Assembly: GCA_963775085.1 (NCBI GenBank)
Contig: CAVZHO010000013.1
Coordinates: 1 to 59,282 of the forward strand
Length of the DNA: 59,282 nucleotides
Source: JAAFIP01 sp963775085
Lineage (GTDB): Bacteria; Pseudomonadota; Gammaproteobacteria; Burkholderiales; Burkholderiaceae_C
Reading direction: 5' to 3'
The translations under genes were made by a program, and so were the position numbers. Of the stretch, positions 43,276-52,835 are shown piece by piece; positions within the stretch are counted from its first letter, which is position 1; every line of letters starts with the position of its first letter. Under the pieces are notes generated by a model, which made no database searches, was not told where the DNA came from, and saw only the letters and a program-made list of their open reading frames with translations.

Positions 43276-46200
43276 TCATCCGGCCAGCAACTGCACATTG
43301 CCCCCCGCCGCTGCCGTGTTGATGGTGACGGTTTGCTCAGTGCAAAAGCGCAGCAGGTAGTGGGGGCCGCCGGCCTTGGGCCCGGTGCCGCTCAGGCCTT
43401 CGCCGCCGAAGGGTTGCAGGCCGACCACTGCGCCGATCATGTTGCGGTTGATGTAGACGTTGCCGATGTGGGCGGCCTGGGCCAGGCTGCTGGCGCGGCT
43501 GTCGATGCGGGTTTGGATGCCCAGGGTGAGGCCGTAGCCCAAGGCGTTGATCTGGGCTATCACCTGGGCGGGGTCGCCGCTGTAGCGCACCACTTGCAGC
43601 ACGGGGCCGAAGATTTCGGCTTTTACATCGGCGATGTGGGCAACTTCAAAGAGTTGTGGTGCTATTAAATATGGAGCTGCTTGCGCACTATTTTGTTGGG
43701 CTAGCAGCGGTTTTTGCTCTCTATTTAAGCGTTGCAGGTGGTTTTGGATGCCGCCCCAGGCCTCTTGGTCAATCACGCGCGGTACATCGGTGGCTAACTC
43801 GGAGCTGTCGCCGCAGACCAGCTCTTGTACGGCACCGACGATCATCTCGATCACGCGGTCGGCTATAGCCTCATGCACGCAGAGCAGGCGCAGGGCCGAG
43901 CAGCGCTGACCTGCGCTTTTGAAGGCGCTCTGGATCACCGCGTCGCACACCTGCTCGGGCAGGGCGCTTGAGTCCACCAGCATGGCGTTGATGCCGCCGG
44001 TCTCGGCAATCAGCGGCGTGATGGGCCCGTCTTTGGCGGCCAGGGCGCGGTTGATGATCTGCGCCACCTGGGTGGAGCCGGTAAACACCACACCGGCGAT
44101 GCCGGGCAGCGCCACCAGGGCCGCGCCCACCGTATCGCCTGGGCCGTGGCACAGCTGCACCGCGCCTTGGGCCACTTCGTCACTCACGCCTGCGCTGCGC
44201 AGGGCGGCGTGCAGCAGTTGCACGGCCGCATGGGCCACGCCGGGGGTTTGCTCGGCGGGTTTGGCCAGCACCGTGTTGCCGGTGGCCAGCGCTGCGGCTA
44301 CCTGGCCCAGAAGAATAGCCAGCGGAAAGTTCCACGGGCTGATGCACACCCACACGCCGCGTGGCTTGAGGCGCAAGGTGTTGCTCTCGCCGGTGATGCC
44401 CCAGGCATGGCCTGCCCAGGGGCTGGCATCGTCTGCGGTGTTCGACGGGCTGGGCGGGTGCGCGGTGGGCGCGTTGGTGTGGTGCTGGGCGGGCAGGGCG
44501 ATGGGCTGCATCAACAGCTCGGCCTGCTGTGCGTAGTAGCGCAAAAAGTCTACCGCCTCGCGCACCTCAGCCACGCTGTCGGCCCAGGTTTTAAAGGCTT
44601 CTTTGACGAGCAGGGCGCAAAAGCGCGGGAGCTGGTTTTCCAACGCGTCGCCGGCTGCGCGCAGGATGTGGGTGCGCTGCGCTACCTCCAATTTGCTCCA
44701 TATTTGATAGCTGCTTACGCTCATTTTTATTGCCTTGGAGGCTGATTTGGCATCAAACTCGGGCACCAAAGGCACGGTGGTGCTGGCCAGTGCGGCCATT
44801 AGCGGTGCACGCTGCGCGGGGCAGGTTAAATCGACCCCGGCGCTGTTTTTGCGCGCAGTGCCGTAGAGCTGGGCGGGCAGGGGCAGGGCTTGCGCGCGGT
44901 GCAATTGCAGCGGGGAGGCCAGCAGGCTGTGCACGTCCACCGTCGCATCGCCCAACTGGTGCACAAAGGACGAGTTGGCACCGTTTTCCAGCAGGCGGCG
45001 CACCAGGTAGGCCAGCAGGTCGCGGTGCGCGCCCACGGGGGCGTACACCCGCAGGCGTATCTGCGGATTTTTCAGCACCTCGCGGTAAATGCCTTCGCCC
45101 ATGCCGTGCAATCTTTGCAATTCAAACCTAACGCCGTGATCGAGCGCCGACGGGCCGCCCCTGGGCGCGAGGGGCACATCTTTTGCCATCTGCAATAGAG
45201 CCGCAATCGTCCCCGCGTTGTGCGTCGCAAACTGCGGGTAGATCACGTCGCTGTGCGCCAGCAGGGCGCGGGCGCAGGCCAGGTAGCTCACGTCGGTGTG
45301 CTGCTTGTGAGTGAACACGGGGTACTGCGCCAGGCCCAGCTCTTGCGCGCGCTTGATCTCGGCATCCCAGTACGCGCCTTTCACCAGGCGGCACATGAGG
45401 CGGATGCGGTGCTTGCGGGCCAACGCTGCAATGTGCTCGACCAAATCGAGCGCACGGGTTTGGTAGGCCTGCAGCGCCAGGCCAAAGCCGTGCCACTGCG
45501 GGTACTGCGCGGCAATCTTTTCAGCCAGCGCTTCAAACACGTCGAGCGAGAGCTCCAGACGCTCCACCTCTTCGGCGTCAATGGTCAGGTTGATGTTGGC
45601 CTGCGCGGCCAGCGCGCACAGCCCCCACACGCGTGGCACCAGCTCGGCCATCACGCGGGCCTGCTGCGCTACCTCGTAGCGCGGGTGCAGGGCGCTGAGC
45701 TTGATGGAGATACCGTCGGCACTGTACAAAGTGTCGTCCGGCTGTGTAAAGCCCGTTTTTTTAGTGCCATTTTAGGCCTGTAGCCCTTTTTTTAATAGCG
45801 TGAGCAGCTATGGAATCAATAGCTTGTGTGTAGCTGTCTCAAATAGTGCTGCGCGTCCTTGGCGGTACGCGCGCCTTCGCCTAGCATGTCGTAGCTGAAG
45901 GTTAGCTCGGGCGATTTGCGGGCCGATTTGCTGCGCCGCTTGAATCGTTTCGCCCAGTACAAACTGTTTGCCCAGCAAGGCCACAGCGCGCAGCGTGGCG
46001 GCTACCACGGTGCGGGCGCCTAGCTTGGCCACCAGGCCGGGCTCGCTCTGCGCATCGCCCGGCAAAAAGTGTTTGCTCAGCGCGATGGCGGCAGACGACA
46101 GGCGTGCCAGCACCGCGTCGCCCGAGGCATCAAAGTCGGCGCGGCCCAGCTGGTCGGTGGTCAGGGCAATGGCGGTCTCTACGTCGGGCACGCGCAAGAG

Positions 46201-46422
46201 CGCCTCGGCCAGGCGCATCAGGGCTAGGCCCTCGGCGCTGGACAGCGGGTATTCTTTGAGCAAACTCTCCATCGCCCAAAACGGTGGTGGATGGTCGCGC
46301 ACGGCCTGCACCCAGGGCGTGGCCTGCTGGGCAGCGGCGCTCCAGTGCAGCGCGCCTTGCAGGCTGGCCAGGCAGCGCTCTACGATAGCTAGCTCGGGAC
46401 GGTAGGGCGAGGGTAGGCGCAT
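43276..46422 (-). pseudogene. putA: proline dehydrogenase/P5C dehydrogenase, disrupted
   Basis: The N-terminal part is open from ATG 46422 (MRLPSPYRPELAIVERCLAS) to ~45940 (LGETIQAA). The match then changes frame for SPELTFSYDMLGEGARTAKD, changes again for SYTQAIDSI, and runs into a dispersed element with stop codons. The long C-terminal frame resumes at about 45729 (YSADGISIKLSALHPRY) and is intact to 43276. It has proline-dehydrogenase motifs (RLVKGAYWD, ELQRLHGMGEG) and P5C-dehydrogenase residues (IAETGGIN, GQRCSA). Two more element copies lie in frame (43655-43704, 44702-44750). As drawn it cannot make a whole enzyme. Confidence 0.8.
45767..45832. repeat. dispersed short element inside putA
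   Basis: Reverse strand: CATAGCTGCTCACGCTATTA, then AAGGGCTACAGGCCTAAAAT. It sits exactly where the putA reading frame is lost and contributes stop codons. Confidence 0.75.
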
Positions 46423-46552
46423 GGTTTTTACATAATAGCCCAGCGGGGGGTGGTTTGTCACCGCGGAATGTCGTGGCGCTTTGTACGTTCGGTTAGTTGG
46501 TACCTCGCGGCGGTTGTATTACTCGGCGATTTGTACATCGAGATGGTTTGTA

Positions 46553-46811
46553 CGCCCTGGCACTTGGGCTGAATGGCTCCGCGGCTGTCCTCCGGGGCGG
46601 CCTATGGCCGCCACCTCCCCCTTTATGCCGCTACGCCATTCAGCCCAAGCGCCAGGGCGGTGACCAAGGTGGAAGCCCAAGGGTCAACCTCCCACCATCT
46701 CAGCAAGATCCGGCGGGCGGTGCACTTAGCGCAGCGGCATAAAGGGGGAGTAGGCGGCCATAAGCCGCCACGGAGGACAGCCGCGGAGCTAAGTGCGCCG
46801 CTCGCCGGATC
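46553..46811. repeat. pair of long hairpins with one shared core
   Basis: Left hairpin: arms 46553-46577 and 46635-46659 pair over 25 bases with one mismatch. Right hairpin: arms 46707-46730 and 46788-46811 pair over 24 bases with about three mismatches. Inside each lies the same ~57 bp core (46576-46632, and 46733-46789 in inverted orientation) with CCGCGGCTGTCCTCCG and CTCCCCCTTTATGCCGCT. The outer arms of the two hairpins are unrelated. They fill most of the 512 bp gap; no gene is convincing there. Confidence 0.8.
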
Positions 46812-46934
46812 CCGTGAAGCGCCTGAACAATCCAGTAAAGAGCAGCCCAGACAACCGAAATACCCCTTGTCAACGCACAACCCCGCCCCACGTTACGATG
46901 ATGCGCTGATCATCAGTGCACGAAGGAGTGGGTT

Positions 46935-47201
46935 ATGTGGAAACGGCTTGCGGTGATTTGGACAGCTTTGCGCTTTGACTTGAAGCTCTTGTGGCGCGCG
47001 CTGCGCCACCCCCAGTCGCCTGGCTGGCTCAAGCTGGGCGTGGCCGGGCTGTGCCTGTACCTCATCTCGCCGATTGATCTGGTGCCCGACTTCATCCCCT
47101 TCCTGGGCGCGGTGGATGACGTGCTGATTGTTACCTTTGGCGTGAAGTGGCTGCTGAAGAAGTTGCCTGAATCGGTGCGCAGCGCGATACGCATCGAGTA
47201 A
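46935..47201 (+). CDS. DUF1232 (YkvA-like) membrane protein
   Basis: An 88-residue protein of the DUF1232 family: LWRALRHPQSPGWLKLGVAG, then LYLISPIDLVPDFIPFLGAV and DDVLIVTFGVKWLLK. The ISPIDLVPD..P..G..DD motif is the family hallmark. It probably spans the membrane once or twice. The function is unknown. GGAG lies about 8 bases before ATG 46935. It precedes holA by 63 bp. Confidence 0.88.
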   Translation: MWKRLAVIWTALRFDLKLLWRALRHPQSPGWLKLGVAGLCLYLISPIDLVPDFIPFLGAVDDVLIVTFGVKWLLKKLPESVRSAIRIE

Positions 47202-47264
47202 GCACGGCACGGAGCCAATGGCCCTGGCGGCATCCTAGCCAGGTCTGCCCTTAAACTTGGGGCT

Positions 47265-48335
47265 ATGCAACTTGCTGCCCCCCAACTTCCCCAACACCTG
47301 CAACGCGGACTCAAGAGCCTGTACACCCTGCACGGCGACGAGCCGTTGCTGATCCAGGAGGCGGCAGACGCGATTCGTGCGCACGCCCGCACGCAGGGCT
47401 ACACCGAGCGCACGGTGCATACCGTGAGCGGCGCGCACTTTGACTGGAGCGAGGTGCTGGCCTCGGGCGGCTCGCTGAGTCTGTTTGCTGACAAACAAAT
47501 CGTCGAGGTGCGCGTACCCACCGGCAAGCCCGGCAAAGAGGGCAGCCCGGCCATTCAGCAGTTGGCCCAAAGCAGCAAAGACAACGACAGCACCTTGACG
47601 CTTTTTATTCTGCCCAAGCTGGACAAGCTGACCAAAACAGGGGCCTGGTTTGGCGCGCTGGAGAGCTTTGGCATCACCATGCAGATTGACAGTATCGAGC
47701 GGCGCGTGCTGCCCCAGTGGATAGCCCAACGCATGCAGGCCCTGCACCTGCGGGTCAAAGGCGGCGAGGAGGGCGAGCGCACGCTCAAGTTTTTTGCCGA
47801 CCGGGTGGAAGGCAACCTGCTGGCCGCGCACCAGGAGATGCAAAAGCTGGCCCTGCTGTATCCCGGCAGTTCCAACGACAGTGCAAGCGTGCGCGAGTTG
47901 AGTTTTGACGAAGTAGAAGCCGCTGTATTGAACGTAGCCCGCTACGACGTGTTCAAGCTCAGCGAGGCCGTGCTGGCCGGCAACGCAGCGCGCGTACAGC
48001 GCATGCTGGATGGCCTGCAAGCCGAAGGCGAGGCCACCGTGCTGGTGCACTGGACGCTCTCGGAAGACATCCGCGCCCTGCACCGCCTGCGCAGTTTGAT
48101 GGACGAAGGCAAACCCCTGCCCATGGCCCTGCAAGAAGCGCGGGTGTGGGGCATGAAGCAAAAGCTGTTTGAACGCATCTTGCCGCGCCTGTCGTCCACC
48201 GACGCGGCCAACCTGCTGCACGCCGCACACCAGGTAGACGGCATCGTCAAAGGCCTGAAGCAACCCGGCTGGCCAGCAGATGCCTGGGTGGCTTTGCACC
48301 AGTTGGCCATGATGGTGTGCAAGGTGGTGGCGTAA
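47265..48335 (+). CDS. holA: DNA polymerase III delta subunit
   Basis: This 356-residue clamp-loader subunit opens the beta clamp. Segments typical of HolA are visible: LYTLHGDEPLLIQEAADAIR near the start, FTLHWTL-like VLVHWTLSEDIRALHRLRSL, and VWGMKQKLFERILPRLS with VDGIVKGLKQPGWPADAWVA. In many relatives it follows lptE directly; here 12.7 kb lies between them. Confidence 0.93.
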   Translation: MQLAAPQLPQHLQRGLKSLYTLHGDEPLLIQEAADAIRAHARTQGYTERTVHTVSGAHFDWSEVLASGGSLSLFADKQIVEVRVPTGKPGKEGSPAIQQLAQSSKDNDSTLTLFILPKLDKLTKTGAWFGALESFGITMQIDSIERRVLPQWIAQRMQALHLRVKGGEEGERTLKFFADRVEGNLLAAHQEMQKLALLYPGSSNDSASVRELSFDEVEAAVLNVARYDVFKLSEAVLAGNAARVQRMLDGLQAEGEATVLVHWTLSEDIRALHRLRSLMDEGKPLPMALQEARVWGMKQKLFERILPRLSSTDAANLLHAAHQVDGIVKGLKQPGWPADAWVALHQLAMMVCKVVA

Positions 48336-48374
48336 GGCGGTAGAGCGGTCTAGGTGCACATTGTGCGTTTGCAA

Positions 48375-50687
48375 TTAGACGGATGCAGCCAGACGCTCAA
48401 TACGTGCTGGCACACGCTTGTGCCATGGCGTGCCGACAAAGTGGTCGCGGTCCGCAGTGCTGGTCAGCTCGTTCAGCGACACCCCCTTGCGCACTGTGGT
48501 TCCGTCGCCTTGCACGTAGTCCAGACCTAGTCCATTGGGCAGAGAAATGTGGCCGCTTTGCATGGCATCATTGATCTCCACTTCCACACTAACCGAGCCA
48601 CGCCGTGTCGACAATTTGATCCACTCGCCGCTGGCGCAGCCGACCCTATGGGCATCTTGCGCGCACAAACGCAGTGTGCCCACGCTGCCTTTTTTGTGCC
48701 AGCTCATATCCCGAATCGAGGTATTCGATGTCTCGGTGCGGCGCTCACCCGCCGACAAGTAGAACGGGTATGCCGGATCAGCAGCTGGCAGACCCGCATC
48801 TAAGGATTGAATCTCCGGCAAAAATTCCGGCATCCATAAATTGATTTTGTTGTCGGGACGACGCACCATCTTCCAACTATCCAAGTACTCGGATTTGGCA
48901 AACACCACACCCGACGGCCCGCCCACAATCGCTTTGAATAAACGGTTGCCAGCAAGCACTGTGTTGCCGCCAAAACCTGCGCTGCTGGCGGCCTTGCGTT
49001 GCTGGCGCACATACATTTGCGTAATGCCCCATAGGGATGCCGCTGCCGACATGGATGCGGGCAAGGTCGCGCCCAGTGTGCGGTACAACGCGATGGAAGG
49101 AAACTTGCCCACTCGCTTATTGCGTCTGCTTTGCCAGGCAAACGCGAGCGAAAAAGGCAATAGGCTCAGCCGTGCTGCCGATTTTAAAATGCCGTAGTCT
49201 GCCGCGCCCATACCGGTGATGGACTCGACCAAACGCGAATGAATTTCTGCCTCTGCGAGCGTACCTTCTTTGGGTGCAAACAAGGGTTGACGCAAATGGA
49301 AGGCGTTATGGGGCAACTCCAAATTGAAGAAGGTGGCTTCTGCTTTTTCAAACGAACTTGACGCGGGCAGTACGTAGTCTGCCTGCATGGCGGTCTCGCT
49401 CATGGCGACATCAATCACCACTGAAAAGTCGAGCGAACGCATGGCCTCGCGCATCTTTTGGCTATCGGCCAGCGAGTGCACGGGGTTGGCGCTCTCTACA
49501 AACATGGCACGAAAACGCTTGGGGTGATCCGTCAAAATCTCTTCAGGAATCACGTTGCAGGGGATGAGCCCCATGATCACTTTAAAACCCGTTACAGGGC
49601 TTTTCTTCCATTGCTCAGTGGCAGCGTCCTTGACGGCGCCAGCCTTGCGGTTGGGATTGTCACGCGCGGTGGACGACAAGCTCATGAGCGGCACAAAAGC
49701 ATTGTTCGTGCCCTGCCGTCCGTAATGCCCCGTCAGCAGCCACACCAGCCGATTGAGGTAGCTATTGAGCGTGGAATGGATGTTCATTTGCACACCCAAG
49801 TCTTCCAGCATCGACACGCTTTTAGCGCTGGCAATGCGCCGCGCGACCTCGCGGATTAAGGCTTCATCCACACCGCAGATGCTGGCGTAGCGAGCGATAT
49901 CGATGTTTTTAAACGTCTCTTGCACAGGCGCAAGCCCTGTCGCGTGCTCAGCCAACCAATCGCTGGCAACCAACTCTTCTTGCACGATCACGGCAACCAT
50001 GGCGGACAAGCACCATGCGTCTGTGCCAGGCTTGACGGCCAAGTGATAGTCCGCCATTTCGGCGGTCGCGGTTTTGCAGGGGTCGATCACGATCAGAGTG
50101 CGATTCGGGTCTTTTTGAATTTCTTTTAACACCACACGCGCCCGTGCAAACCCGTGCGATTGCCACGGATTTTTTCCAAGAAAGACCGCCACTTCAGCGT
50201 GCTCAAAATCGCAATGCACGCCCGAGCCCATCATGCGGCCCTGCACCCACGCTTCGCCAGTTTTTTCTTGCGCCAGTGCATTCGATCGGTACCTGATTCC
50301 TAAGGCCTTGATGGTGTTGTCAGCATAGGTTGCGCCAAGATGATTGCCTTGCGAGCCGCCACCGTAGTACAAGATGCTCTCGCCGCCATGCGCATTGGCC
50401 ACAGCGCGTAGCTTGTGACTCACCTCACGGATCGCCGTATCCCAATCGACGGCCTCATAGGTGCCATCAGGCTTGCGCCGCATAGGTGAAGACAGCCGGT
50501 CCGCGCCGTTTTGGTAGTTATCCATGCGCTGCGCTTTTTCGCACAGATAGCCCTGCGATACAGGATGCGCTTTGTCAGCACGAATGCGCACAATACGCCG
50601 CCCCTCGGTTTGCGCTTCCAAGCCACAGTTAAGGGCGCAGATGATGCACGCGGTTTTTTTCCAAGGCAATGAATCAGTAGTACTCAT
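48375..50687 (-). CDS. molybdopterin-dependent oxidoreductase
   Basis: A 770-residue protein of the DMSO-reductase/formate-dehydrogenase superfamily. An N-terminal [4Fe-4S] site has C14, C17, C21 and C49 (CIICALNC...GYLCEK). Molybdopterin-binding segments follow (LYYGGGSQGN, FLGKNPWQSHG), with a C-terminal molydopterin dinucleotide-binding barrel (LPNGLGLDYVQGDG). There is no Tat signal, so it is cytoplasmic. No partner subunit is encoded beside it. It is divergent from a TetR regulator that probably controls it. The substrate is unknown. Confidence 0.88.
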   Translation of the reverse strand: MSTTDSLPWKKTACIICALNCGLEAQTEGRRIVRIRADKAHPVSQGYLCEKAQRMDNYQNGADRLSSPMRRKPDGTYEAVDWDTAIREVSHKLRAVANAHGGESILYYGGGSQGNHLGATYADNTIKALGIRYRSNALAQEKTGEAWVQGRMMGSGVHCDFEHAEVAVFLGKNPWQSHGFARARVVLKEIQKDPNRTLIVIDPCKTATAEMADYHLAVKPGTDAWCLSAMVAVIVQEELVASDWLAEHATGLAPVQETFKNIDIARYASICGVDEALIREVARRIASAKSVSMLEDLGVQMNIHSTLNSYLNRLVWLLTGHYGRQGTNNAFVPLMSLSSTARDNPNRKAGAVKDAATEQWKKSPVTGFKVIMGLIPCNVIPEEILTDHPKRFRAMFVESANPVHSLADSQKMREAMRSLDFSVVIDVAMSETAMQADYVLPASSSFEKAEATFFNLELPHNAFHLRQPLFAPKEGTLAEAEIHSRLVESITGMGAADYGILKSAARLSLLPFSLAFAWQSRRNKRVGKFPSIALYRTLGATLPASMSAAASLWGITQMYVRQQRKAASSAGFGGNTVLAGNRLFKAIVGGPSGVVFAKSEYLDSWKMVRRPDNKINLWMPEFLPEIQSLDAGLPAADPAYPFYLSAGERRTETSNTSIRDMSWHKKGSVGTLRLCAQDAHRVGCASGEWIKLSTRRGSVSVEVEINDAMQSGHISLPNGLGLDYVQGDGTTVRKGVSLNELTSTADRDHFVGTPWHKRVPARIERLAASV

Positions 50688-50762
50688 AGAAAAATATCGC
50701 TTCAGTGATGTCGAATAGAAATGCGAATAGATGAAAAGATGGCTGGACGGCTACAGACAACA

Positions 50763-50782
50763 TGGATAATAATCGTTATCCA
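50763..50782. promoter_or_regulatory. 20 bp inverted repeat between oxidoreductase and tetR
   Basis: TGGATAA at 50763-50769 and TTATCCA at 50776-50782, with a 6 bp centre, form a perfect palindrome in the 178 bp divergent region. It fits a TetR-family operator. It also resembles a Fur box (GATAAT..TTATC), so an iron link is an alternative. Confidence 0.55.
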
Positions 50783-50865
50783 ATTTTAAGCTTATATTTT
50801 CAAGTCAACCCCATGACACATCCCCTATATCAACGAGCTGTTAGATTTAGACGAATTTAACTGAC

Positions 50866-51438
50866 ATGCGATATCCTAAACATCACAAAGAACAGGTGCG
50901 GCAACAATTGCTGCAAGAGGCTGGCGGCCATGCTAAGGCGCATGGGTTCTCCGCTAGCGGTGTGGATGCACTCGCAGGTGCTGCTGGCCTAACCACAGGG
51001 TCGCTTTATAAGCACTTTGAAAATAAAGATGCGCTCTTTTCGGCGCTCATCAAAACTGAACTCGGTCAAACGACGCGTCGTTTCGATAGCGTGACACCTG
51101 GTGACGACCTCGCCATACAAAAGGCGCTGGCTAGTTACCTCAGCATGGGACATGTGCGCGATGCCGCCCATGGTTGCCCAGTGCCGTCACTCGCCCCGGA
51201 AGTGGCACGCGCCAGCGATGAAGTCAAAAGCGCATTCGAGACCGGTATTGTGGAACTAAAAAATGTATTGGCAGGTTTAACTGGATCTGACAGCGCGGCC
51301 TGGACACTGATGGCTCAAAACGTTGGCGCAGTGATGATTGCACGCGCCATGCTCCATGAATCGGTCAAAAAAGAGATGCTTGCCGCTGTTCGCATGGCCG
51401 GTGTTAATCTTTTAACGGACACGATTAGAAACAAGTAA
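50866..51438 (+). CDS. TetR-family transcriptional regulator
   Basis: A 190-residue repressor with the TetR N-terminal HTH (FSASGVDALAGAAGLTTGSL, then YKHFENKDALFSALI). The C-terminal ligand domain includes HGCPVPSLAPEVARA, typical of the TetR_C group with a conserved GCP motif. Its position, divergent from the molybdopterin oxidoreductase, suggests it represses that gene, through the palindrome at 50763-50782. Confidence 0.9.
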   Translation: MRYPKHHKEQVRQQLLQEAGGHAKAHGFSASGVDALAGAAGLTTGSLYKHFENKDALFSALIKTELGQTTRRFDSVTPGDDLAIQKALASYLSMGHVRDAAHGCPVPSLAPEVARASDEVKSAFETGIVELKNVLAGLTGSDSAAWTLMAQNVGAVMIARAMLHESVKKEMLAAVRMAGVNLLTDTIRNK

Positions 51439-51540
51439 TGCGCCGGTTGCCAGTGTCCTAGGAATGTCAGGCGCATCTAAGTCAACGCATTCCCGTCTAT
51501 GTATTTGGAATAAACCCGGCCGCCGTGAGAAAATACCCCG

Positions 51541-52833
51541 ATGAACGCCATACCCACCACCGAGCTGATGCAGACCCTGGGTTTGCAGGCAAAAACGGCC
51601 TCAAGCCATATGGCACGAGCGCAAGCAGCTATTAAAAGTGCAGCGCTTCGCAGGCTGGCGGCGCTGTTGCGTGCCAACGTGCAGGCGCTGCAAATCGATA
51701 ATGCCAAAGACCTGGAGCGCGCCATGGCCAATGGCTTGTCTGCGCCGCTGGTAGACCGCCTGAAGCTCACGCCGCAAATTTTGGAGACCTGCGCCCAGGG
51801 CTGCGAGCAGTTGGCCAGCATGCCCGACATCATTGGCGACATCATTGGGATGAAGCAGCAGCCCAGCGGCATCCGCGTGGGGCAAATGCGCGTGCCGATT
51901 GGCGTGTTTGGCATGATTTACGAGAGCCGCCCGAATGTGACGATTGAGGCGGCATCGCTGTCGATCAAAAGCGGTAACGCCTGCATTTTGCGGGGTGGCT
52001 CCGAGGCGATAGAGTCGAATCGCGCACTCGCCGCCCTGGTGCGCCAGGCGCTGCGCGAGAGTGGCCTGCCCGAAGACGTGGTGCAACTGGTGCCCACCAC
52101 CGACCGCGAGGCGGTGGGTCAGCTGATTGCCATGCCGCAGTATGTGGACGTGATCATCCCGCGCGGCGGCAAGGGCTTGATTGAGCGCATCAGCCGCGAT
52201 GCCAAGGTGCCCGTCATCAAACACCTGGACGGCAACTGCCATGTGTATGTGGATGCCGCGTGCGATATCGCCATGGCGGTAAAGGTGGCCGACAACGCCA
52301 AGACGCAAAAGTACAGCCCTTGCAATGCGATTGAAGGCTTGCTGGTGGCCAAGGATGCAGCGGCAGAGTTTTTGCCCAAGATTGCGGCGATTTATGCGGC
52401 CAAGGGTGTGGAAATGCGCTGCGATCCGGCCGCAGCCGATTTATTACGAGCGCAAGTAGCTATTAACTCGGTAGCAAAAATTGTCGATGCCACTGAGCAA
52501 GACTGGTATGAAGAATACCTGGCGCCCATTATCAGCATCAAAATAGTCGAGGGCCTGGACGCGGCGATTGCCCACATCAACCATTACTCGTCGCACCATA
52601 CTGACGCCATCATTACCAGCAACCACATGCATGCCCAACGCTTTTTGCGCGAGGTGGATTCGGCCAGTGTGATGGTCAACACCAGCCCGCGCTTTGCCGA
52701 TGGCTTTGAGTTTGGACTGGGGGCCGAGATCGGCATCAGCACCGATAAATTCCACGCCCGCGGGCCGGTGGGTATTGAAGGGCTGACCTCGCTCAAGTAT
52801 GTGGTGTATGGCGATGGCGAAGTGCGGGTGTAG
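51541..52833 (+). CDS. proA: glutamate-5-semialdehyde dehydrogenase
   Basis: A 430-residue enzyme of proline synthesis that reduces glutamyl-5-phosphate. GVFGMIYESRPNVTIEAASL, CILRGGSEAIESNRAL, the catalytic Cys in YSPCNAIEGLLV, and GIEGLTSLKYVV are conserved. Two stretches match the dispersed element in frame: RAQAAIKSA (51616-51643) and LLRAQVAINSVAKI (52437-52478). It starts at ATG 51541 and ends 2 bp before the amidotransferase gene. Confidence 0.95.
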   Translation: MNAIPTTELMQTLGLQAKTASSHMARAQAAIKSAALRRLAALLRANVQALQIDNAKDLERAMANGLSAPLVDRLKLTPQILETCAQGCEQLASMPDIIGDIIGMKQQPSGIRVGQMRVPIGVFGMIYESRPNVTIEAASLSIKSGNACILRGGSEAIESNRALAALVRQALRESGLPEDVVQLVPTTDREAVGQLIAMPQYVDVIIPRGGKGLIERISRDAKVPVIKHLDGNCHVYVDAACDIAMAVKVADNAKTQKYSPCNAIEGLLVAKDAAAEFLPKIAAIYAAKGVEMRCDPAAADLLRAQVAINSVAKIVDATEQDWYEEYLAPIISIKIVEGLDAAIAHINHYSSHHTDAIITSNHMHAQRFLREVDSASVMVNTSPRFADGFEFGLGAEIGISTDKFHARGPVGIEGLTSLKYVVYGDGEVRV

Positions 52834-52835
52834 GC

